Shown: one piece after another, positions 48,642-62,100 of the stretch
How the letters are laid out: each line of letters begins with the position of its first letter
How positions within the stretch are numbered: the first letter of the stretch is position 1
Assembly: GCA_004794655.1 (NCBI GenBank)
Contig: SMMW01000549.1
Span: forward strand, 744,001-808,000
Source: Marisa cornuarietis
Lineage: Eukaryota; Mollusca; Gastropoda; Architaenioglossa; Ampullariidae
DNA: 64,000 bases
Direction: 5' to 3'
Position numbers and translations under genes: made by a program
The notes under the pieces: model-generated
Database searches by the model: none
What the model was told of the DNA's origin: nothing
The model's input: the letters and a program-made list of their open reading frames with translations, nothing else

Positions 48642-49289
48642 CTTTGGAATGATATTCAGGAAATGTAGCTCAGCACAGGCATCTGATCAGATATACAAGT
48701 AGTAGATGTTCAAGCTACTATGTACATCTTTACATTTCCCCAACACCTCTGTTTGTGGTGTCGTATCACTCCTGGAGCTGCTCCGCACTGGAAACCAAGT
48801 GCTAATTCATTAAAGTAACTTGTCCTCAGTACATTGAATGGCAAAATAAAAAAAAGTTGTGTATGGGTAATACTTCAGAATAATGCGACCATATTAAGAC
48901 ATACAAACATAACTAATACTTTAAAATATGGGAACTATTTACTAAGCAAGGTATCAATAAGCGGAAGAAAACAAGTGCTGTCTCGCACCAATTTTTCCCT
49001 GAGACATCAAAATATCTTATAGAAGAAAGTTAACAATAGTGTCATAATATTTTTAACTTTATAAAATCTTATAACTTTCTAACAGTTTTAACCTAAAAGA
49101 ATATAAGGAATGTAAACATGTTTTATAATATCAAAGATCAATCTTATTCCACCAAAATGTACTAAAATAAAAGTAAGTATTAGTTGTACTAAAAAGTATA
49201 CAACAGCATTCATTTATGCCACACGGCTAAAAATAAAGCCATATGCAAGAAGAGAATATAATTACTCCCTTAGAGTGCGGAATTACAAA
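48642..49289. promoter_or_regulatory. Probable bidirectional promoter between SGSM and VPS33A
   Basis: Only 648 bp separate the two divergent start codons, and no repeat or further exon is seen between them. 5' UTRs and promoters of both genes must lie here unless non-coding first exons exist elsewhere. The spacer is AT-rich with no clear TATA box at a diagnostic position. Co-regulation is inference from spacing. Confidence 0.55.
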
Positions 49290-50449
49290 ATGGCTTCTGG
49301 TTCTGCCCATCTAAGTTCCTCGAAACTAAATTTAGGACTTCTGCGCGACTTTTATCGAAGGGAGTTTTTAGAATGCATCGACAGATGCATGGGAACTAAA
49401 GTACGAATTACAACTGCCATGGTTTCGTACTAAGATTTTATTCTCTAATCTAGATTTTCCGATAGAAGTATATGATTTGCCCCTCCTTCTTAGAGATACC
49501 ATCACATTCCATATTATTCATCGCGATTCAATAGAAATTAGTCAGAGTAGCAAGATAATCCAGAGTGGTATATAAAATCAAATGCCACAGAAAATAGTAG
49601 ACAAGTACGTAAAACTAGTAATAAAAACTAGGCATGTGCAAGAACTGATAAAACATGAGAATTCATAAAACTTTCTTTAAAAACGCGTTAGTTCCTCATA
49701 GTTAATCGATCATATGCCATATATTGTACACAGTAAATATATTAGCATGTGCTAGCGTGGTAAAATGTGCCAGTACGCACATACTCTTCACGCTGTATGT
49801 AAAGTTTACATAAAACTATACATGTCAAATGTGTTTTGAATCATGATATCAGTATTAAGGAGTGGACAGATTGTATGTATTTATGTAGGATAGGGATGAG
49901 AGGTGTGTGAATGGATAGGAGACTGAATGAGTGAGAAGCTGGCTGTTTTTATGCTCACCCTGTAAAAGCTACAGTGGCTGAAATGGCTTTAAGTCAATAA
50001 GATATCTGAGTTTGAGTTTACATCAAACAAGTTGTGTTATTTTTCAGGCACTGGTGTGGGATGATGGCCTGACTGGACCATTTGGCCTTATAGCTGAATA
50101 TTCTCTTTTGAGGGTGACTAATCACTTTTGAAAAAAAGATGTTTTAACTTTTAATATCCTTGAATATGCGATGTTTTGTCTCGCTTCATTTAGAGTGCAC
50201 AGGCTTGTCGATTTATTTGTTCCCTTATATATTACATTGTTAGTGTAGTCACCATTATGGCTTACCACCATTCCTGGCATGTACTTTTGTCAGCCTCTTT
50301 GCTCCATCCTTTCTCTGTAGATGATTACACAACTTCACTTGAAAAAAAATGCTATCTGACAGTCTCGAATCTTCTCCAGTAGCCTTTCACTTAATTTTAT
50401 ACTGATTTCAACTGGTGTGTTTATGTGTGTGTGTGTGTGTGTGTGTGCG

Positions 50450-50508
<59 letters not shown>

Positions 50509-53500
50509 AATTGATTGAATATTGGTGACGAGATTGGCCCCTCTGTTTTCCCGGATGTCTTATATGTGCTTCACACATGGCAAAGGGTGAGCAGAAAGCT
50601 CAGCAATCTTTCTCTTTTACTGGAACCTTTCCCTATTTTTTTCTTTTTTATCTACCCATCTGCATTTTTAATTCACTGTAGTATTTTTTAAACAATATGT
50701 GTCAGGAACATGAAGTCGACAAGATGTTTCCTCTTAGACTGGGAAGTCTTCCACCCAGCAATGTGCAGAATGTTGTTTTTCTTACTCGACCGAAAATGGA
50801 ACTAATGGAAAAAATTGCACAAAATCTGCATAAGTATGTCTGTTGTACCCTACAGATTGCATCATTCTTAAGTTTAATAAAATTCTAAGCATGGCTTAGT
50901 CAAGTCATCCAACTTCATTTCTTTCCCTTTCCATTTTCTTTTTTATGTTAAAAATGTCTATCATTTCACATTTTCTTTTTTAATTACTTCTTTGTTTAAT
51001 TTGTTTGTCCTTTTTCTAGTCCAAGCTATATGAATTACTGAAACTAGTGGTGTGAAGAATATATATTATAAGCATTTTATAATATAAATCAAATGAACTA
51101 TTTCTCATTGTCATAGTAGGTAATTTAATTTTTACCTTCATTCTCAAGTTCATATTTTTCCCTTTTTTAACTGCTTTTTTTAAAATTCACACATTAAGCC
51201 AGAAACCTTTTTGTTTTACTGTTTAATTAATTTGTTGTATGATTTGTGCCTTTTTTCAGTGAAGAAACAAGAGGTGGCTATAATAAGAAAGAATACCACC
51301 TTATATTTGTTCCTAGGAAGAGTCTGCTTTGTGAGAGAAAGCTTAAGGTATTATACAACATTTTATAGGTAATATATGTTATAGTTATATGCTATAGCAC
51401 ACTGAGCTTGCATCCACACTGGGAAATGCGGTTTACAAATTTTATCTTTTTTTTTTTAAACAATGCAATGGTTAAAACCTCTCTAAAAATATTAGTAATG
51501 CTGTACATGTTTATTAATAATATTAGACTATAAAAAACAGTTTTTCCTTTTCTTAAAGGCATTCAGATGTTTGTATGACTACACAGATGCTCGTATACTG
51601 CTTTTAGACTGTAACATTGTTTCATTGCATTGCTAGTCATGTTGGTCACTGTTATTCTGACTTGATGACTCACCTTGTTCAAAATGCATATGATTGATGG
51701 TACACTTTGTAGATGCACTGTAGGACTTCTTATCGGCCTGTCTGCTGTGTTTTGTTATAGGTATTTACATTTGTTTAAGGTTTATGGAAATTTGTAAACA
51801 AATATACAGCAATAGACAACACACCCCCACCCCATCCCAAGTCAGTATGCTTAAAAAATGGTCAACAGTACTGTTGTAGTTTGCAAAGGTGTTAAGCTGA
51901 GCAATGTTGACTGATTTAGCTAGTAACCTAACTCCCAGTCCCTTATCTATTTTCCCTTGACAAAAAAGTGAAGAAATTGTTGAAAACAAAGGTATAAACT
52001 AGAGAAGAGACCTTATAAAGAAAGATATTTTCCCCATCCTTACAGGAAAAAGGGGTGTATGGTTCATTTGCAACAGTGGAGGAGTTTAATATGGGGCTGA
52101 TTCCATTTGATGCAGATCTTCTTTCTATGGAGATGAATGAAGCTTTCAGGGTAAGGTTGTACTGTCCAATAGCATGAACAACGCTTCTTTATTTTTTAAT
52201 GAAGTGGATGCTTTGTCAGTCTTTTATGTTTGTGTGAACTTTATAAAGAATGAAACTGTTCCCCAAATAATATAAGTATAGTGTGAAAGATCAGTTGTAA
52301 GGGCTAACTACAGAGGTGGAAAAACTAATGTTTCCTTTATTTACAGGAGAGCTATGTGGAAAATGATTTCACATCAATGTTTTACGTCGCCCAGTCATTG
52401 ATAACGCTGCAGGCTTTATATGGGACAATTCAGTATATTCATGGAAAAGGAGATTGTGCCAAAGTTAGTACTCACATTTATTTTTGTTTGTTTGTAATCA
52501 TTTGTAAATCTTCAGAAAAAGCCTCACCAAGAGATAGACTTAATTAACAGTTCTGTTGTAACTGTGATACTGCAGCTTACTTCAGTTGAAAAGATGTACA
52601 AGAATTGCAGCTTAATATTTTCTGGTACTTTCACTGATTCTTGTGTGACACAGGATGGCTATGGTTCAGCATCCTAAAGGAGTGGTCTATTTACATATAT
52701 ACCTGAATCAGTAATCTGCTTACGTTTTCTTACTGTGTCAGTTTGTGAAGTTTGTTATGGTCATGGTAATCTGTCAGAATGATTTTGGTGGATTATCTTG
52801 CAGCATGTTGTGGAAATGATGCGAAGAATGAGGGCTGAAGTGAGTGGCAAAGAGCCCCAAGTCATGCCTCAAATTGACAGTCTGCTCATTCTTGATCGCA
52901 CAGTTGACCTGCTCACCCCACTGCTGTCTCAGCTCACTTATGAAGGACTTATTGATGAGATTTTTGGCATCAACAATAGTGAGCCTTCTTAAACTTGATG
53001 TTAAAGTTTTCCAGCAGTTGATGAGAAGAAATGTTATTTTCACATGTTTACCGTGTTTTCCTAATGAAATGAAAATTCTTTGTACTGATATGAATGCTTT
53101 AAAGGCATTATTTTGCAGAATCATATGACAGAGATTTTCAAAGAGCTTCTTCATTTCCTAATTAATTTTTGACATCATTGTAAAATGGAATTATACATTA
53201 TTACAACATTTAGTCATAAAGATTTGTGTGCAATTTCAAAGTACCTATATTTTGGCATCACATCTGAATTAAAATGAGTTTAGAATGAACCACAAAAGTA
53301 ATTTTGTTTAGTTTAAGTTCATGTGAAGTGAAAGTAAATTTTATTTAAAGCAAATGACAAGCAAACATAAAAAAGCTTTATATTTCACTTTCAGCAAGTG
53401 TGAAAGTACCTCTGGACAAGCTTAATCCAGGTGGATCGCAAGATGCTGGAGAGACCAAAAAAGTTGTCCTGAATTCTTCAGATGCTTTATTTGGTGAGCT

Positions 53501-56500
53501 GAGAGACAAGAACTTCAATGCTGTTGGGAGTATAGTCAGCAAAAAAGCCAAACACATCACAGCAGAGTTTGATGTGAGTGATACTTTAACGAATTCTTTC
53601 TCAAAAAGTGTGTTCTTGAAGAATAATGTTCCAAAATATTACTCTGAATAAAGCTGGTGTAGCTAGTTTGTGCAGAAAGTGTTATGAAAGAGTAACACAG
53701 AATTTGTGTTAAAAAGACATTTTATCCAGTAAATGCATGCATACCTCTGAAAAACTAAATTCAAACAAATCTAATTAGGAACGGCATGCTGCAAAGACAA
53801 TTGGGGAAATGAAGCAGTTTGTATCCAAACTACCACATCTTCAGGCTACTCGCCAGTCTCTTGCCACTCGTAAGTAGTGTAGAGAGTAATGAGGTGTCCA
53901 CTCTTAAAGCAGGCTTATTTGACTTCTGTCTTTGTATTAGAAGTGAGTGTTTGGTTCTTTTAAAAAGATGTTTTTTTCACCATTAACCTCAAAAGCAGGG
54001 AGGGGACAGAACTTGCATTGCTGGTTAACTGGTTAAGGTTTTTAATTTTTTAGACAGAACTTTGAATGAAAATGTTGGTGTTATTTATTTAAAAGGTCAT
54101 AAAATGTTTACTTGAACTAAAGAAGCCAAGAAGGCCAAACATCAACTGTGGCTGGGATGTAGCTGTACCTCAGAAATTTTAGTTTAAAATTTTTTGGTCT
54201 AATAAATTTCAGATACAACTATTGCTGAACTTATAAAAGAGGTGACAGATTCCGATCCTTTCATTGATGCACTGCGCTGTCAGCAAGGTAAACACAGTTT
54301 TGTGATGTTGATTTATGTGGTGATGCCCTGCCAACCAAAGAAACTGCTATTGTGTGTGTGAAAGGGAGAGAGCATGTGAGCAATTACAAAGCATGTGTTG
54401 GCATTTAAATATGAAAAGAACTTCTGCTTCAGTGTGTGTGTGTTTGTGTGTGTCAGTGTTTTTTTTTTTTTTTGCTTATATATGTATATGCACCTGCATA
54501 TGCATTCATATGTATCTTATCTGTGATCTGTTCAAGAATTTATCAATGGCCTTGAAACTGACAAAGTTCATCCTTTCATTGAGGATTGTATTTCCAAGCA
54601 AGAAAAACTAACCAAGGTAAGTAAGCACAGAAGATGCATTATGATTAAATAATGAATAAAATATAATTTTCAGACCTGAAACAGATATTGAATAATTGTT
54701 TTATCTTTTTAAATTTACTAACTTCCCCTTCTGATTACAGGTACTACGATTGATGTGCATACAGTCGATATGCAATGATGGGTTAAAACCAAAAGTGCTT
54801 GACTTCTATAAACGAGAGATTATCCAGACCTATGGCTTTGAGCACATTGTAACATTGGCAAATTTGGAAAAAACAGGCATGCTTCGGTCACATGGTGCTC
54901 GCTCATATCAAATCATCCGCAAGTCTCTGAAACTCATTGTTGATGATGTCAATGAGCAGGTAATCATAATCTATATCTTCATTAATTTTTTTGTGCACTT
55001 TTAATTTATACTGACAAGCATCTTGCACATGTGCACGTGTTCAAGCGCACTTATACAATCAAAATAAAAAAGAAAGGATTTTGGAGCTTAGTAAATTAGA
55101 ATCACTGGAAAAAGAACACATGATTATAACTAAAATACTACACATAGAGATGCTAGGCATTTTCTGTGCCAGCTTGTGATGTATTGCAAAAAATGTTGCA
55201 AGAAATATGGTATTATAAGATTATTGCAAATACTTGCAGAATCCAACGGACATTGCCTATGTCTTCAGTGGGTATGCCCCACTTTCTGTGCGACTTGCAC
55301 AGTACCTTGCAAGGCCAGGCTGGCGCAGCATAACAGAAGTTTTAAACCTACTGCCTGGGCCAAAAGTAGAGGAGGTGCAGCAGATTCCATCCGCCTTAAG
55401 AAAGCGAAGTGAGTCTTGACGCTGTCTCATTTGGGTAACTTATGATTTTGGCAGATGCACATTAAAAACAATGCTAACTCATCACTTATTATTGAATATG
55501 CCACTCAAACATGATAACTGCCTCTAAAAACATGGAATATGCATAAATCAATATCAAGTTCTATTTAGGCGACATAAAAAGTTTGTCTTGATGATGATTA
55601 AGTGCAATAGTCATGAAAATGTACCTTTGATATGGCTGAAACAGAACATTGTCAGAATAACATTAGATAATAATGTTGCTTCAAGAAATTTTTCTGAACT
55701 TTTATGAACCAAATTTATCCTCACAAGCTAAGTGCTTTGTCCACAGGAAGTTCTGTTAGTTCATCGCAGTCCAGTTCTGGGGATCAGCGTCTTACTCTAG
55801 TGTTTTTCCTAGGGGGAGTGACATATGCTGAGATTGCAGCGCTCCGTTTTCTTGCCCAAATGGATGATGGTATGACTTGTTAGTTTTGTGTGATCTTTGA
55901 TGGCTTGGCATGTTTCTTTTTACCTTTTATTTGCTTTATTTTTGGGGATAAGTAAGTGATAGCTAACTTTGGGTGTCTGCTTCCATGTCTGTATTGTGGA
56001 GGTGTTGTGGTTGAGTCTAGATTTTCAAAGCCAGATTTTTAAAGTGAAATTCTAAATTCTGATTTATTGCATTCACTGCTGTTTATTTGTCTATCTGTTA
56101 AATATTTAAGCCATGGAATCTAGCATTTTCAGTTTTTATTTGCAGAGATGTGTTTATGATTGTGTAAACACCATCAGGTCACATTAGAAATAACATGATA
56201 TATATATAAAAATAACTGCATTCATTCAGAAGTTCTTTAAACTATGTTCTAATTTTATTGTCATTAATGCTTGTGTTCATATGAGATTATAGTTTTACTC
56301 AGCAGCAACATGGTAGCAAAGTAAAAGATGAAATGTTTACAGAAATTAACCTGTTGTAACTGAAAACTCTTTGGTACTTTGATAAGAAAGCAGTATTCAC
56401 TAAAAAAAAAACTTTCATATTCCCAAAAGTATTTATTAGATAGATGCATGGTTTATTTCTTTCATCTGCATTATCAGGTCTTTTGCATGCACTTTTCTAA

Positions 56501-57548
56501 ATTAAACAGAATCTACCATTTTATTTCAAGTGTCTTTGTTATGTGTACTGCCTTCTGCTTCAGTTTACTAACTGCTTGTTCTACTAACTGCATGTGCATG
56601 GGTCTATTTATTTAGTGAGCAGTGATTTCATTGTGGGATCTACCAGTGTTCTGACGGGAGATGTGCTTCTGGAGACACTAGCTGGCTATCAGAGGACATA
56701 CTCTTCTGAACTAGTACAGCAAGACTTCTAGAAACTTTCCTATGTTGCTTCAGATCATAATTGTTTTGATTTGTTTGGTGGTTGGTTTGGTTTTTTTCAG
56801 TATTATATCTTGCATACAAGTTTGAGAATGTATTTACTTTTGGTATTTGTTGTGCTTTTTGTGCTGATAAGATGCAAAACTAGAGACACACGATAGTTTT
56901 AATAGTAATAGCCTGCTCTAAAACAATGGTAGGTGCTTACTTTTGTGGTACTGTTTAGGTGCATATATAGTAACTAATAACATCATGTGTATATTTTCTA
57001 GATCTGCATATAATTAGTGATTTATTTTCCTCATAACTGAGCCCAGACTGCTTAAGTTACCATAAGTCCTGATGAAAACACTTAAGTAAATAAACTGTGC
57101 ATTAAACGTATCTGTCATCATCATTATCACAATATAAGACTGAGTATGAACTACATCATTCAATAATATTCAAGAAAATTCAACTTTCCTGTATTGCTAA
57201 GAAAGACTGTTATTAAAAACAACCATGCCACTTTTTTGGATGCAAACTCTCAAACAGTTACATGGATTGGGCTTAATGATTTGGTTTTGTTTTTAATAGG
57301 ACTAAGAAGTGTAACTTGTCAAACTTGAGCAACTGATTTGTGTTGTACTTTCTTTAAGAGGTGTTTTTTTAATTCAGTCCTGATGTGCAGCTGTATGCAT
57401 GATTTTTTTATGCAATAAATGTAATAACACTATTGCAGGAGGAACAGACTATGTAATTGCCAGTACATCTATCATTACTGGAGACCGATTGATTGATGGC
57501 CTCACTCACACTGTGGAAAATGTCAGCCTAAATCCATTTGAAGCTTAA
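49290..57548 (+). CDS. VPS33A: VPS33A, Sec1/Munc18 subunit of HOPS/CORVET tethers, 15 exons, 611 aa
   Basis: Exons: 49290-49400, 50048-50113, 50706-50833, 51260-51347, 52046-52150, 52347-52463, 52804-52978, 53395-53573, 53779-53869, 54213-54287, 54537-54616, 54741-54959, 55240-55408, 55747-55869, 57439-57548. The sum is 1836 nt with all phases consistent. The SM fold covers almost the whole protein. Diagnostic blocks include [52 protein letters not shown] (about 235-245), [59 protein letters not shown] and [19 protein letters not shown]. These identify VPS33A rather than VPS33B. It promotes SNARE assembly during endosome-lysosome and autophagosome-lysosome fusion. Length fits the family (about 600 aa). 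A second terminal exon at 56616-56731 gives an alternative 613-aa product. Confidence 0.95.
50424..50506. repeat. (GT)n microsatellite in VPS33A intron 2
   Basis: About 83 bp of GT repeat is interrupted once by GCGCAT near 50447-50452. It lies between exons 2 and 3. Confidence 0.95.
56616..56731 (+). CDS. VPS33A: Alternative terminal exon of VPS33A (exon 15a)
   Basis: The acceptor TTTATTTAG at 56607-56615 opens a frame in the same phase as the distal exon 15, joining to exon 14 (55747-55869). It encodes 37 complete codons plus the split one, then TAG at 56729-56731. Its first about 22 residues ([21 protein letters not shown]) align without gaps with the distal exon ([21 protein letters not shown]): 9 of 21 identical and most others conservative. 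The two then diverge into unrelated tails. A proximal AATAAA lies at 57089-57094. An expressed alternative last exon is likely; without transcripts, an inactive duplicate remains possible. Confidence 0.75.
57089..57094 (+). terminator. Candidate proximal poly(A) signal for the VPS33A exon 15a transcript
   Basis: AATAAA lies about 360 nt after the exon 15a stop and before exon 15b. It would allow a separate 3' end for the short isoform. A second AATAAA sits at 57414-57419, only about 20 nt before exon 15b. Confidence 0.4.
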
Positions 57549-58231
57549 AGATATGCTGAACATGATCACATGAGTGTCAGACAAGCTATTAACAAGACTA
57601 GCAGGGTGTTAGAGCAAGCTGCTTCGTGAACTAAAGGTCAGCACATTTTTTGCATGTGTTTGTACAGCGCATCTAAATGCCATAAGAGCGACTTTTGAAA
57701 AACATTTCTAAGTTTCTTCTTGATGACAATTTTAGAAACGTTGTACAGCTAGCCCCTGTACTGTTGAATGTTTTAGGATGAAACATGAAGAGCTTGCAGC
57801 CTTCATTGTAACTCATTCTAATTTTTTCATAATTTATGTATCATCTTGAGGCCACCACATCATCATCATCATCATCTGTTTCTTAAAACAGAAGTTTGCG
57901 AAGATGTGACCTGTTACAGTTAAAAAGAGATGTTAAATGTGGTTGATGCATGTCATTTTCTGTGCAATATTGAACAGTAAGCTTTGTGATTGTGAGAGAA
58001 AGGTCATAAAGTACTGACAACAAAATTTAAACATTCCTTATTTCATGTCTGTATTAATCTGTGTAGAGTCCCAGTTCATATTTCACTGTCTCTGATAAAG
58101 AATTATTTGCACAGTTGTTTTGCAAGAAATATTGTCTGTGATAAATGTTGAGACATAAAAAGGGGTGTTTTTAAATTTTCTGTAAACATGAAAAATGTAC
58201 GTCAAGAGCTGGTTAAATGATAAACAGTAAA

Positions 58232-58237
58232 AATAAA
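58232..58237 (+). terminator. Candidate distal poly(A) signal of VPS33A
   Basis: AATAAA lies about 680 nt after the exon 15b stop, in AT-rich sequence followed by T-rich DNA (TTGTTTTG). It is the last plus-strand hexamer before the minus-strand SLC13 signal. Confidence 0.45.
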
Positions 58238-58562
58238 ATTAATGTATTGTTTTGTTTCATCTTATTAATCAGGCTAGTCGGCATCTTAACCTAGAGAGTA
58301 GTGTGTCAGATTTGTTCCTTTTATACATCTCTTTTATAACAAGTATGTTACAAAAATGAAGATACTTTATAATAGAAATAATGCAAATTGCTCTAAATCT
58401 ATTTGTTTCAAGTACACAGTTTATATTGCTGGAAATTGAATGAAAGTGTAGTTATAGGGTATTAATATCAGTTCATGTGTTCAGTGTGATTTTTACAAAG
58501 AGAAATTGTCAAAGGCAGCAACTGAGATGAAAGGCATAGTATTTTTCTTTAGAAAATATGTT

Positions 58563-58568
58563 TTTATT
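58563..58568 (-). terminator. Candidate poly(A) signal of SLC13 transporter gene
   Basis: TTTATT on the plus strand is AATAAA on the minus strand, about 610 nt beyond the SLC13 stop codon. It lies 326 bp from the VPS33A distal signal, so the two convergent transcripts need not overlap. Confidence 0.35.
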
Positions 58569-58814
58569 CTTGCATGATTTCATAATACACTCAGAATATA
58601 AAATGTAAACACAGTATGTACCAGAAAACCACACAGAAAAACATGCAGTAGCTTCATTTGAATTGCATTAATCATCTCTGAATAGTAGGCAAAATGTAAA
58701 ATTATTATACAAAAAGAAAATTGTGGCAAAGATTTTGATAGTACAGTGTCTGACATGTTGAACATAATAATTTTAAACTAACAACAATTACGCATATTGA
58801 AAGCCCATGTTAAC

Positions 58815-59035
58815 TGGCATTGATTGCCCAGTAGCTTAGTGCCTGTCCTCCCTATTCATCTTCTTCACCTGTGGTACTTGTGTTGATAAAATGGGTGCCC
58901 ATCACTCTGTTAAGTGGGTATAGGGAGGTTTTTTTCCCCTTAAAAGATTTCAGTCCTGATCCAGCCTTGAACTTGCGACTGTTGAGCAGACCACAGACTA
59001 TAGATCAATGAGCAGACTATAGGACCTATAGACTC
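58815..59035 (-). mobile_element. Possible SINE remnant
   Basis: On the minus strand a CTGTGGTCTGCTCAACAG segment precedes AGTTCAAGGCTGG, which resembles a B box. The opposite end reads GCCCAGTAGCTTAGTG. Diverged and only tentatively tRNA-derived. Confidence 0.3.
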
Positions 59036-59178
59036 TTCGCTCGTCAGTGTGAAAGAACCAATGTATCTAATGTTTCATTGGAGTCTTCATTCAAATGCTT
59101 CCAGTGCCATTGTAAGGGCAGGCAGAAGCACCAGGATACCAAGACACTGTCAATCTCAGCAGTGACGGTACCCATGTT

Positions 59179-62100
59179 TTAAAAAGTTGACATTGAACGA
59201 TTCCTGAAAGCTTCATGGAAAGTCTGGAACTCAAATATGGCATCTCCCAGCGTCCCGGCTGCAAGGACAACAAGTGGAACAGCCAACAGGTTCATGCCCA
59301 GTCCTGCAAGTATCTGTAGCATAAAGGGCGTATACAGTGATGTACTCTTCACAGTAAAGCCGCGTTAAACCAATCAAGAAAGTGAACAGACGATGTTTAG
59401 GACTAGTAGCGTTTATTATTTCTTTTCTAATAATCATCGTCTGTTTACTTTGATTGGTCAATAAACTATAGACTCACAGGTTTGATGCGCTTGTTTCTGG
59501 TCACTTAAGGCTAGAAAAAGTAAACCCAGTGTTTCGACAACACCAAGATTCACTGACTAAAAGCTATGGATTATTAATGAGTTTTCTGTAGGAAAGTACC
59601 TCCACCAAGTGGGGACGTCACACTCTACTGGCGTCATTGAAATACAACATTACTATACAAAATATTTCCAAGAGTGCCCCTCATATATTATCTGTATTAA
59701 AGAAAATCCCGAGACCTATTGAAAAAATTATTTTACCCCTTTTAGTTAATTTTAAATAAAAGTGTTGAAAAAATTTTTTTACTTATATTTGTAAACTGTC
59801 AGCAATTGTATGCACTGTTCTAGCGGTTCAATTAGGCTTCAGTTTCTGTGATAAGTAATGTAGCAATACGCTACTCCACGCAGAACTATCGTGCTAGTAA
59901 TACAGATATACATATATATTGAAAGCAAATACAAACCATATCGATGATGCGCACGCGCCCATAGGAAAAGACGATCGCATTGGGTGGGGTTGCCACTGGC
60001 AACATAAAGGCCAGCGAGCAGAATATGGTCCCCGAGATTAGGTAGGCCAGGGGGTTGACGCTCGTGTTAAGTGCCTGACAAGGAAATACAGATGTAGCAG
60101 TCATGCCTGTTCTAATTGCTGTGGGTAAAACGTAATTAACTGAAACTGGGAGAAAACGGAGCGGTCACAAGTTGCCGAAGGCCGTGAATGACGGGGGTTA
60201 AGTGTGATGTGTCTAAAACGTCCATCATGATAGGGGGTCCGGAATAAACAGACGTATTTATTGCGCCGCCTGACATCTAGTAATAATAGGCGTCCGGGAA
60301 AACAATATGAGATTTAATTGGGACTTGTTAAAATGAGTGTTTGACAAATACGTTACATGAAGGATATAGGAGGTATGCGGGACACGGAGGAAATACGAAA
60401 ATTACGTAGTCCTCTACATTAAATACGCATAAATGATAGTGACGTGTGTGTGTGTTGCTATCTATGAGAAAACAACTGTACAGGCTCAGCTACTCAATCC
60501 GGGGGACGGGGAAAACAGTACTGATACTAAACAAGTTAACAGGTAAAGTCGGAATGCCCGAGAACACATAAAGATAGCGGAGCACGTGGTCACACATACA
60601 TTTCGACAGGCATGCAAACGACATGCCAGACAAGGCAGAGAGAGAGAGAATGACAGATGGCCATTTGAGCAGGCAGGCAAGCAAACGTGCAGATTGACGA
60701 CGAGACTGACCAGCCGTGACAGGATGGGCATGAGCAGCGTGGAGATGGCGCTGTTGCTCGTCACCTCGGTGGTGGCGGCGGCGATGTAGCAGATGATGAA
60801 GAGCATGCCCCAGTGGTTGACCTCCTTAAATACCTCCAGCTTCTCGCCGATCCACTGAGACAATCCGGATTCCTGCACAGAGCACAGCGGCATATACATA
60901 TATATTCATATATTGAAACACTAAAATATGGGTATATGTTCATACATTGATATTTAAAGTTTGAAAAGTTTATTTTTTTAAAAGCGAAGTAAACACTTTG
61001 TAGTTGTTAAAAAATGTGCTTAATAAAGATACGTGCAAAGAGAGAGAGAGAGCGTGTGTGTGCACGCGCGTTTGTGTTTTTCAAGCGAGAATAGAATCCG
61101 AACAGATTGTTCTTCCTTCCAAACCACTCTTTTTTTTTCTTAGTTTGCTGTTCTGAAAATATCTGACCGACCTGACAACCCCTTGCCATAGCGTAGCCTC
61201 CTCCCAGGAGCAACAGGAGGCCCCAAGGAATCTTTTTATGAATCACATCCCAGCTAAGAAGAGGGAGGAGCTTTTCGGGACCTGAAATTAGCATTCCTCT
61301 TCAAATGACAACGACAGTTTACAGAGAAGACAAGGAGGGAGAGCGGAGAAGCGACCAAGAAAAATAGTGATGTGGAGGAAGAGAGAGACTGATAGAGTGA
61401 AAAACGAAAATGCATTATAACACATTTTTCAGTTTCTGTAAACTGTTTCAAACGAGTGCAAAAAAAGAAGGGAACTAATTCTTTTACTTAGTGACCTGTT
61501 GATGGGGCCAAAGCATGTACATGTTGAGACTGCCGGGGCTTGTTGGGTCACGTGATGTTTCCCTGTGCGTCACCCTGCATCTTGCTCCTTGTATAGTTTT
61601 AAACTACTGTTGTGTTCGTTAATGCTACCCCAGTGTCAGGATTGTGCTCTGCTCTCAGCTGTATGGCCCTAAAAGTTCAAACAAGATGTTGGGACAAACG
61701 TTTCTTCACCTCGCCTTGACTACGAAAGACGCGAGATCTTGGTCCTTGTCATGCTGTGGTTATGTGTCTGTATATTTGTTTGTTGATATGTTCAGTGTTT
61801 GTATGTGTGCTATGTTTATTTTGAGTCTGTTTGTGTGATTTACTTTTTTTTAAAATTTCTTTCAGCACATTATACCTACTTGAAAGTGGAAAAATGCGCT
61901 GTAAAAAATATTATTATGATATCAGTAGTTTTGGGGGGTTTTTTAAATTAAAAGTTCACGCGTGGTTTTTCACTGACAGCCCGATTGCGGCCTTCAACTG
62001 TAAATGATGTGCAGGTACGCTCAAGAGGGGCATGTATATCTATGAGTCTTAATTACACAGAGTTTGGAGGCGCGTGCTGTGATCGGAAATCGGACGGCGG

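Larger units (their letters stand above)
57549..59178. other. Convergent 3' spacer between VPS33A and SLC13
   Basis: No coding exon is seen. The left part is probably the VPS33A 3' UTR (signal at 58232-58237) and the right part the SLC13 3' UTR (minus-strand signal at 58563-58568). A SINE-like remnant lies near 58815-59035. Confidence 0.5.
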
